Assembly (NCBI GenBank): GCA_013214545.1
Contig: JABSQB010000029.1
Location: 1 to 41,249, forward strand
DNA length: 41,249 nucleotides
Reading direction: 5' to 3'
From: Henriciella sp.
GTDB lineage: Bacteria; Pseudomonadota; Alphaproteobacteria; Caulobacterales; Hyphomonadaceae
Made by a program: the position numbers and the translations under genes. The notes beneath the pieces were generated by a model. The model made no database searches. It was not told where the DNA came from and was given only the letters and a program-made list of their open reading frames with translations. Below are positions 13,433 to 20,403 of this stretch, in pieces (the first letter of the stretch is position 1; each line of letters starts with the position of its first letter).

Positions 13433-14278
13433 TCACAGCAGATCACTGTACAGATCCGGGCGACGATCGCGAAAGAATCCCCACGCTGCGCGGTCGCGAT
13501 CAATACTATCAAGATCAAATGAGGCGGTGATTATGCCCTCTTCCGTGCGATCCATATCCGCGACCACCTCGCCGACTTGGTCGCAAATGAAGCTGGTGCC
13601 ATAGAACACTTGTCCGTCTTCATTTCCAACGCGGTTAGCAGCGACGATTGGAATGACATTGCTGACCGCGTGCCCCTGCATGGCCCGGCGCCATCGCGCT
13701 GACGTATCGAGGGTTTCGTCCTGAGGCTCGTTTCCGATCGCTGTGGGGTAGAGCAAGATATCGGCGCCCATCAATGCCATTGTACGAGCCGCTTCAGGAA
13801 ACCATTGGTCCCAACAAATGCCGACGCCAATATTACCTTTCTGAGTCTTCCAGACTTTAAAACCGGTATCGCCGGGTCGAAAATAGAATTTCTCCTGATA
13901 ACCCGGCCCATCCGGAATATGGCTTTTGCGGTACACACCCAGTGCGGATCCATCCGCATCGATCATGACGACGGAGTTGTAGTATTCTGGCCCTGCTTTT
14001 TCGAAGATCGAAACCGGAATGACAACGCCAAGTTCGCGGGCCAGATCCTGCATGATCGTCACTGCCGGATGCTCTGACCAGGAATAGGCCTTCGAGAAAT
14101 GATCCTCGTCCTGGGTCTTGCAGAAGTAGTGATCACAGAACAATTCGGAGGGCAGAACGATATCGGCGCCCGCTTCGGCAGCCTCCCGAATGCGTTTGCC
14201 AACACGAGAAATGTTTTCAGCAATCTCGCCTTTGACGAAGGAAAGCTGCAGCGCTGCAACGCTCAGGGTTCTGTTCAT
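13433..14278 (-). CDS. aguB: N-carbamoylputrescine amidase
   Basis: A 281-residue nitrilase-superfamily enzyme with the catalytic triad in place: Glu45 (PSELF), Lys118 (YRKSHIPDG) and Cys155 (GICWDQWFPE). The sequence FCDHYFCKTQ and the C-terminal AWGFFRDRRPDLY are typical of the AguB subgroup. It hydrolyses N-carbamoylputrescine to putrescine, CO2 and ammonia in the cytoplasm. The gene overlaps the aguA stop by 4 bases (ATGA), so the two enzymes of the agmatine route are made together. The assignment is strong because both the active-site pattern and the partner gene agree. Confidence 0.95.
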   Translation of the reverse strand: MNRTLSVAALQLSFVKGEIAENISRVGKRIREAAEAGADIVLPSELFCDHYFCKTQDEDHFSKAYSWSEHPAVTIMQDLARELGVVIPVSIFEKAGPEYYNSVVMIDADGSALGVYRKSHIPDGPGYQEKFYFRPGDTGFKVWKTQKGNIGVGICWDQWFPEAARTMALMGADILLYPTAIGNEPQDETLDTSARWRRAMQGHAVSNVIPIVAANRVGNEDGQVFYGTSFICDQVGEVVADMDRTEEGIITASFDLDSIDRDRAAWGFFRDRRPDLYSDLL

Positions 14279-15291
14279 GTCTTCAGTTCCTCAAACTCTG
14301 GGACTTGCTGGGTCGTGCAGTGAAAAGCGCCGCCGCCTGACAGGATGTGGCGAGCGGGGAGCGTAATCAACTTGTAGTCCGGCAGAACTTTCTCAAATGC
14401 AGCGATCAATGCGGGCACGGCATCTGCATCATAAGTTGGCATAAACACAGTTCCATTGCTGATCAGAAAATTCATATGGCTCGCCGGAACCGGCTTCCCA
14501 TCTTCATCGGTGATCTTGCCCGGAGACGGAATGAGGTGAACCTCCAATCCGGCATCCTTCAGCTTCCGCTTGATGGCCACGTAAGTCTCTGCATTCGGGT
14601 CATCCTCACCAGATGGCATCTGACAGAGCACGCGGCCTGGTCCGATGAAGCGGGCAATATTGTCGACATGCCCGTCCGTGTGGTCGTTGATGAGACCCTC
14701 ATCCAGCCAGATCACTTGATCAACCCCAAACGCCTGCTCCAGCGCCCGCGTCGCGTCCGCTTCGTTCCAATCCGGATTGCGATTGGGATTGAGCAGACAG
14801 TGGCGCGTCGTCAACAATCTGCCGTCGCCATCAACATCGACCGCGCCACCTTCGAGCACAAAAGGAAAGCGGGAAACGGGCACGCGCTCTACCGATGCGA
14901 TCGCCTGCGCCGTGTGCGTGTCGCCTGGCATCACGTACTTTCCGCCCCAGCCGTTGAATTGAAACGCCAGCGCTTCCGACGTCTCGCCACGCCGCGAAAG
15001 CACGGGTCCGGTGTCGCGCAGCCAAATATCACCAGCCAGAACGGTGTGGAGCTGGACTTGGCCTGATGCGACCAAGTCATCCAGTGTCAGCCAGGCGCTG
15101 GTATCGGCTTCGCGAGACCCACAAGCAACGCGGACCGGTGTCACCTGGGCTACCGCGCGAACGAACGCTGCGATCTCATCCCTCGCACCCTCAAAAGCGC
15201 TACCCCACTCTCCGCGGATATGCGGCCATCCAACCCAAACGGCTGATTGCGGCGCCCACTCAGGTGGAACATATGTGCGATCCGTTACCAT
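14275..15291 (-). CDS. aguA: Agmatine deiminase
   Basis: About 338 residues of the peptidyl-arginine-deiminase-like agmatine iminohydrolase family. Signature stretches are PPEWAPQSAVWVGWPHIRGE at the N-terminus, WLRDTGP, EGGAVDVDGDGRLLTT with LLNPNRNP, HTDGHVDNIARF, and the catalytic Cys near residue 325 in GGGAFHCTTQQVP. It turns agmatine into N-carbamoylputrescine and ammonia. The ATG at 15291 places the family's usual N-terminus; a TTG twelve codons upstream is possible, and neither has a clear ribosome site. Its 3' end overlaps aguB by 4 bases. Little more than 40 bases separate it from the terminator of the receptor gene upstream, so its promoter must be very compact or overlap that hairpin. 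Confidence 0.95.
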   Translation of the reverse strand: MVTDRTYVPPEWAPQSAVWVGWPHIRGEWGSAFEGARDEIAAFVRAVAQVTPVRVACGSREADTSAWLTLDDLVASGQVQLHTVLAGDIWLRDTGPVLSRRGETSEALAFQFNGWGGKYVMPGDTHTAQAIASVERVPVSRFPFVLEGGAVDVDGDGRLLTTRHCLLNPNRNPDWNEADATRALEQAFGVDQVIWLDEGLINDHTDGHVDNIARFIGPGRVLCQMPSGEDDPNAETYVAIKRKLKDAGLEVHLIPSPGKITDEDGKPVPASHMNFLISNGTVFMPTYDADAVPALIAAFEKVLPDYKLITLPARHILSGGGAFHCTTQQVPEFEELKT

Positions 15292-15332
15292 CGCGGCGCG
15301 TTTGCCACAGGAACGGATAAAGCTCAAAGAAA

Positions 15333-15359
15333 AAGGGCGGTGCTTTCTGCACCGCCCTT
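15333..15359 (-). terminator. Strong terminator of the Oar-type receptor gene
   Basis: On the minus strand, AAGGGCGGTGC, loop AGAAA, GCACCGCCCTT makes an 11-bp perfect stem followed by TTTCTTTG. It begins 25 bases after the receptor stop codon and fits an intrinsic terminator for the minus strand. Confidence 0.85.
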
Positions 15360-15383
15360 CTCAATTGTTTCTTGGTTTAGAGC

Positions 15384-18300
15384 CTAGAACTCGTAGCGGA
15401 CGCCGAGGCGAACCTGCCAGAGTGATGCGTCACCGACGCGAGATTGAGCATCGATTGGCGGGGAGCCAGGCTCTACCAGCACGCCCCAGTCATCATTGAT
15501 GAGGTTCGTCAGGTTATCGATTACCACGAAGGCTGAAGAACGATCCTGAGGCCGCAGACCCGGGAATTCCTGTTCTACGCGCAGGTCAACTTTCGTCCAC
15601 CAGTCGCTTTCTTCGCTGTTGCGCTCAACACCAGGCTGCAGGACCTCAACTTCGTTGAAGAAGCCGAAGTCTGCATCACCACCGGCGAGCGAGAATGGCA
15701 GGCCAGAGCGTGCCGTCGCAAAGGCTGTGAACGTGGTGTAGTAATCACCGAAGAACGCCTTCTCATAGTTCGCCAAGAGCGTGAAGCGATGCTTGATGTT
15801 GTAGTCTGAGGTCGCCAACATTTGAGCTTGCGGGTCAAAAGCGGCCCGGTTGTTGTAGCTCGAGAAGAACACAGCGCTGGTCATAGGCTGAGTTTCTTTG
15901 TTGTCGTTATAGGCGTAACCAGCAGCCCAATCGAAGCCATTGTCGTAATCTTTAGCGACGCTGAAAGACACGGTGGTGGATTCGTTACCATCATCAGCAT
16001 TGGTCAGCACGAAGGCGCCTTCACGCACGCTGTCATACTCAGGATAGCCATTTGCATCGACGGCGACCTGTTCGAGGTCTGCGCGAAGCACGATCGCTGA
16101 ATTCTGACCCTGCGAGTGCAAGAAGTCAGCATTGATTACGTACTCGCCGCCCAGGAAGTTGTCGATTGGAAGGTCTGCGATCCAGGTCGCACCAATAGAG
16201 AATTTCCATTCCGACGGGATCTTGAAGTCTGGGTCGAGGAAATTGATCTGGAAGTTCGATCCATCGCCAGCGGCAACAGCGTCGACCAGACCTTGTGGGA
16301 TACACCAACCTGCGCCTTGAACCGGTACATTGTCTTCACAGAGACCGTACTGAAGGCTCGGATCCAGGACAGATGTCGCGTCAGCGGCAAGCGCTTCTTC
16401 GATGGTCTGTGTGAGCGGATCATAGTCGACGATATCCTCGCCAACTTCGATACCGATCTGGCTGCCGTCTGAACCAAACTGAAGAACGTTGTTGTTGTTG
16501 TAGGTGTTCGACAACCAAACGTTCGGATCACCGCCTGAGTAGAGACCAAATCCACCGCGAACGGTGAGATTGTCCTTGGCATCCCATGTGAACGCGAAGC
16601 GTGGCTGCAGCAGCCCTTCACCGTCCAGGGTCTGACCGTTGGAGAAACCGTAGTCAGCGAGGAAGTCTGCATTGGTTTCTGGCGTATCGTCCGTGGTCCA
16701 GTGATCGTAACGCAGACCAGCGATAACCGACACTGCATCAGTGACCTGGAACTCGTCCTGGATGTAGAACGTGTCCGTCGCGTATCCCCAAACCGCCGCG
16801 GCGTCGTCTGGGTTAAGCGATGGCGCATTGTTGTAGTTGACGTTTTCAGCGTAACCGAGACGGAAGGCGTCAATTGCGGAGACAGTATCCAGCACCGGAA
16901 CTTCGCCGCGATCAATTCGACCGTCGCCGTCAAGGTCAACCCAAGCATCACGATCGACCAGAGAGATGTTTTCGAAGTCGATCTCAGTCTGGTTGTTGGC
17001 AACAAACACGTTGAAAATGTCGATCGCTTCGCGTTCCCAACCAAACGTGATGGCGTGGTTGTCGAACTGGTAGAAGCCTTTCGCGGCAACCTGGAAGATC
17101 TCATAGCTCAGCTTGTTGCGAGAGCGAGAATCATCGCCGCCGAGATAGATATCGACGTCGCCGGTTTCGATCGTGATCTCACCGAAATCTGTGCCGCCGA
17201 CAGAGATCTGACGGTTATCCAGTTCCACCTGACCGACACGGAACTCAGTCGAGAAGTTCGGGGTCCAGTCAGAGTACAACGCGCCAACATACTGATTCAG
17301 CTCAGCGCCGCGCTCATAGAGGTGGTTGGCGAATTCGAACTCATCCGGATCGCCATCCGACTCAGTGATGTTGAAGCCATCATTGTAGTTATAAGTGAAG
17401 TTCGCGCGGTGCTGATCGTTAATGTTCCAGTCCAGTTTGACGAGCAGTTTTTCGTCTTCATTGTCTGCCGTACTTGGAATGCCGCCCGGATCGTACTGAT
17501 AAACCGTGCGAGCGATGTCGAGGATTTCGTCCAGCTGAGCCTGGGTCAGGCCCGCAACTTCGTTGACTGCACCAGATCCTTCAGGACCGCGGTCGAACGT
17601 GTTGGTGCCTTCGAGCTTTTCATAAGCCACAGAGAAGAACAGCTTGTCCTTAACAATTGGACCAGACAATTGCGCGCCGTAGCGGGTCTCTTCGAATGGG
17701 GTCAGCTGAATGCTGTCACCTTCGAGCGTGTCGCCGCGAAGATCGTCAGATGTGAAGTCATAAAACACAGAACCGTGGAATTCGTTCGTACCCGACTTGG
17801 TCACAGCGTTGATGTTACAAGCGGTAAAGCCGCCATACTCAACGTCGAACGGAGCCAGCTCAATCGCGACCTGCTCAATGGCGTCAAACGGGAAGGGCTG
17901 GCGCTCTGTTGGGAAGCCACTATCGTTCAGACCGAAGCCGTCATTCAGGCGAACACCGTCAAGAGTAAGTGAGTTGAAGCGTGGGTTCTTACCGCCACAC
18001 TGAACTGGGTTCACGTCACCGCGGCTCTCGTCGACATAGACGCGCGGGTCGATACGCAGAACATCAACGATGGAGCGGTTTGCCGTTGGCGCGCTTTGCA
18101 GTGTGTCGATGCCGAACGTCGCGTTCGGGCCAACTGCAGTCTGAACCAGGTCAGCGGCGCTTGCTGTGACAACAATTGTATCGAGGGTGCGAGCTTCATC
18201 GGCCGTCAGCGCGAATTGAAGGCGGGCAGTATCGCCGAGCGTCAGCGCTACGTCCTCAACGGTGCGGCCCTGGAAGCCGTCGGCAGTTACGGTTACGGAG

Positions 18301-18545
18301 TAACCTGCGCCAACTGGCAACGAGCGAATGCTGAAATTACCAGTGGAGGATGTGCGGGTCGAGCGGGTCAGGCCCGTCGCCGTGTTGGTCACCGTCACGA
18401 GCGCATCGCTCAGCGCGGTTCCGCTTTCAGTGGCTACGCTACCACTGACTTCAGAGGTCGTGACCTGCGCTTCTGCCGGAGCCACAATGGCTGCGGTCAT
18501 GATGGACGCGGCGGCCACACCTGATAGGAGTTTCCAGTTGGACAT
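15384..18545 (-). CDS. Oar-type TonB-dependent outer-membrane receptor with N-terminal carboxypeptidase-regulatory-like domain
   Basis: A 1053-residue protein. Signal peptide 1-26 (cleavage after AEA). Residues 28-115 form a carboxypeptidase-regulatory-like beta-sandwich (SEVSGSVATESGTALSDALV, TRTSSTGNFSIRSLPVGAGY). A plug follows (about 120-260) with TIVVTASA and LTLDGVRLNDGFGLND. The large barrel ends in VRLGVRYEF, with the terminal Phe needed for outer-membrane insertion. This is the Oar/TBDT group common in Caulobacterales and sphingomonads. Residues 537-548 make a full EF-hand-type loop (DLDGDGRIDRGE). GAGGGG precedes the ATG. The promoter carries putative tandem Pho boxes and the gene has its own terminator, so it is a single-gene unit. 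The ligand is unknown; phosphate-starvation control suggests a phosphorus compound. Confidence 0.93.
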   Translation of the reverse strand: MSNWKLLSGVAAASIMTAAIVAPAEAQVTTSEVSGSVATESGTALSDALVTVTNTATGLTRSTRTSSTGNFSIRSLPVGAGYSVTVTADGFQGRTVEDVALTLGDTARLQFALTADEARTLDTIVVTASAADLVQTAVGPNATFGIDTLQSAPTANRSIVDVLRIDPRVYVDESRGDVNPVQCGGKNPRFNSLTLDGVRLNDGFGLNDSGFPTERQPFPFDAIEQVAIELAPFDVEYGGFTACNINAVTKSGTNEFHGSVFYDFTSDDLRGDTLEGDSIQLTPFEETRYGAQLSGPIVKDKLFFSVAYEKLEGTNTFDRGPEGSGAVNEVAGLTQAQLDEILDIARTVYQYDPGGIPSTADNEDEKLLVKLDWNINDQHRANFTYNYNDGFNITESDGDPDEFEFANHLYERGAELNQYVGALYSDWTPNFSTEFRVGQVELDNRQISVGGTDFGEITIETGDVDIYLGGDDSRSRNKLSYEIFQVAAKGFYQFDNHAITFGWEREAIDIFNVFVANNQTEIDFENISLVDRDAWVDLDGDGRIDRGEVPVLDTVSAIDAFRLGYAENVNYNNAPSLNPDDAAAVWGYATDTFYIQDEFQVTDAVSVIAGLRYDHWTTDDTPETNADFLADYGFSNGQTLDGEGLLQPRFAFTWDAKDNLTVRGGFGLYSGGDPNVWLSNTYNNNNVLQFGSDGSQIGIEVGEDIVDYDPLTQTIEEALAADATSVLDPSLQYGLCEDNVPVQGAGWCIPQGLVDAVAAGDGSNFQINFLDPDFKIPSEWKFSIGATWIADLPIDNFLGGEYVINADFLHSQGQNSAIVLRADLEQVAVDANGYPEYDSVREGAFVLTNADDGNESTTVSFSVAKDYDNGFDWAAGYAYNDNKETQPMTSAVFFSSYNNRAAFDPQAQMLATSDYNIKHRFTLLANYEKAFFGDYYTTFTAFATARSGLPFSLAGGDADFGFFNEVEVLQPGVERNSEESDWWTKVDLRVEQEFPGLRPQDRSSAFVVIDNLTNLINDDWGVLVEPGSPPIDAQSRVGDASLWQVRLGVRYEF

Positions 18546-18627
18546 GAGTTTCCCCTCGATTTGTCACCAAAGCAGGCCTGAGACGAGACACTCAGACGAC
18601 TACTTGGGCGTCCCCTATTTCCACCGC

Positions 18628-18667
18628 ATTACAGAAATGTGACAGTGCTGTAAGACTCCTGTGACAT
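18628..18667 (-). promoter_or_regulatory. Putative tandem Pho boxes (PhoB sites) before the Oar-type receptor
   Basis: Read on the minus strand from 18667, four heptamers start every 11 bases: ATGTCAC, GTCTTAC, CTGTCAC, CTGTAAT, with 4-base spacers AGGA, AGCA and ATTT. The last two, CTGTCAC-ATTT-CTGTAAT, match a Pho box (CTGTCAT-N4-CTGTCAY) closely. The array ends 83 bases before the receptor ATG and points at it. The divergent GT39 gene begins 87 bases from the other side. Confidence 0.6.
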
Positions 18668-18753
18668 AGCTGACTCTAACGGTTGGCATTGCAAATAAGC
18701 CACACATGCGGCGAAGGGTTTATGTCTTCCCGCAGGCCGATTAAGGGAAAGCT

Positions 18754-20376
18754 ATGGTGTCAGAATCCCGCTTCTCCAGCTCCTATGCCAAGCTTGCAAT
18801 CGCAATAATTGCGGGTCTTCTGGCAATGCGTCTGTTGCTGGTCGTTTTCTCACCGCTCGAGCTCTATGCCGACGAGGCCCAATATTGGCGCTGGGGGCAG
18901 AGCCTGGAATGGGGATACTATTCCAAGCCGCCGATGATCGCCTGGATGATCCATATTTCGACCGCTTTTTTTGGCGATTCGGAGTGGGCGATCCGTCTGT
19001 TCGCGCCGGTGTTTCACGCCATTTCAGCGACCTTCTTGTTCCTACTTTCGCGGCGCATGTTTAGCGACCTGGCGGGCCTATTCACCGTACTCGCCTATTT
19101 GCTGATGCCAGGCATTGTTCTGTCTTCGGGTGTAATCTCGACCGATGGCGTGCTGTTTCCGTTCTGGACGATCGCGCTTTATCTGTTCTGGCGCCTGCGC
19201 GAGGATGACCTTGGCTGGATCGGTGTGGTCGCGCTCGGGCTGGCCATAGGGGCCGGATTTCTGTCCAAGTACGCGATGCTATATTTCGCGATCGGGGTGG
19301 CGCTCACAAGCCTTATTGATCGCGATACAAGGGGCGCCGTGCTGAGCCAAAAAGGCATGTCTGCACTATTGATCGCAGCTGCCACCTTTGCTCCGCATAT
19401 GATCTGGAATGCCGCGAACGAATTCCAGACGGTCAGCCATACAGTCGACAATGCCAATCTTGGTGGCCAGTTGTTCAATCTCGAAAACCTGCCAAAATTT
19501 CTCGGCGACCAAATGGGTGTGTTCGGGCCGGTTAGCTTTATTGCGCTGCTGGCAGGATTGACGGTCATCCGTCCGCGCGGCGAATTGGCGGATTTGGGGG
19601 ATGCGGCCCACGCCCAACGCACGAAAGAAACGTGGCTCGCCTGCTTCATTGTGCCGGTCCTAATCATCATTGCCTTCCAAGCGGTTCTGTCACGCGCGCA
19701 TGCCAATTGGGCGGCGACGGCATACCCGGCAGGGTCGGTCTGGATTGGCGGATTTTTGATCCGCGCCACAGGATGGCGCATCGCATTCTGGTCAGGGCTT
19801 GCATTTCAGGGCGTCGTCGGCATGCTCGCGACTGCCCTTGCCCTTGGACCGCCAAGCTGGAGCGCCGCGATCGGACGCGACAACGACCTGAAGCGCGTAC
19901 GCGGCTGGCAAGATCTCTCCGCTCAGCTGGCGCTGGAGGTGGAGCGCCTTCAGCCCAGTGCAATCCTTGTAGACGAACGCGAGGTCTGGCACGGGCTCGA
20001 TTATTATCTGAAAGACACGCTGGAAACGCCGCTCATCATGTGGCGCTACAATCCAGGCCCGAAGAGTTTTGCCGAGCGGGTCGATCTCGCTGATATTGAT
20101 CGTAGCCGGGTCCTGGTCGCGAGCTATCGCTCCAATCTACGCCCGCCGATCAAAGCTGATTTTCAGACCTGGCAACCAGAAGGTGCGATCTCTGTCGATC
20201 TCGGTCACAGATCAAACGGATGCCCGATCCAGCGCGAGCTGCGGCTTTATCTAGCAGGCGATTATGACGCGCCGCCGCGGACTGCAGAATGGACACAGGC
20301 GTTCAAAGTGGAAGATGAAGATGGAAATCTCGTCGACAGTCATATAGATCGCCCCGAGCGCTGCCCAAAAAGCTAG
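18754..20376 (+). CDS. GT39-family (ArnT/PMT-like) membrane glycosyltransferase
   Basis: A 540-residue polytopic inner-membrane protein. The first periplasmic loop holds the family's acidic active-site motif, here PLELYADEAQYWRWG with Asp40-Glu41, followed by YYSKPPMIAWMI and the pattern of about ten membrane helices to residue 360. A soluble C-terminal domain of some 170 residues completes it. GT39-related enzymes move a sugar from a polyprenyl-phosphate carrier to lipid A, protein or other acceptors at the periplasmic face. AAGGGAAAG precedes the ATG. It is divergent from the Oar-type receptor and the Pho-like repeat lies in their shared promoter region. The acceptor is not known. Confidence 0.88.
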   Translation: MVSESRFSSSYAKLAIAIIAGLLAMRLLLVVFSPLELYADEAQYWRWGQSLEWGYYSKPPMIAWMIHISTAFFGDSEWAIRLFAPVFHAISATFLFLLSRRMFSDLAGLFTVLAYLLMPGIVLSSGVISTDGVLFPFWTIALYLFWRLREDDLGWIGVVALGLAIGAGFLSKYAMLYFAIGVALTSLIDRDTRGAVLSQKGMSALLIAAATFAPHMIWNAANEFQTVSHTVDNANLGGQLFNLENLPKFLGDQMGVFGPVSFIALLAGLTVIRPRGELADLGDAAHAQRTKETWLACFIVPVLIIIAFQAVLSRAHANWAATAYPAGSVWIGGFLIRATGWRIAFWSGLAFQGVVGMLATALALGPPSWSAAIGRDNDLKRVRGWQDLSAQLALEVERLQPSAILVDEREVWHGLDYYLKDTLETPLIMWRYNPGPKSFAERVDLADIDRSRVLVASYRSNLRPPIKADFQTWQPEGAISVDLGHRSNGCPIQRELRLYLAGDYDAPPRTAEWTQAFKVEDEDGNLVDSHIDRPERCPKS

Positions 20377-20403
20377 TTTTCTCTTCCTCCCGCCCCCAAT
20401 TAG

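Noticed and set aside
16701-17972. A 423-codon plus-strand frame opposite the Oar-type receptor
   Set aside because: Antisense shadow of a gene with clear domains; no ribosome site and no family features.
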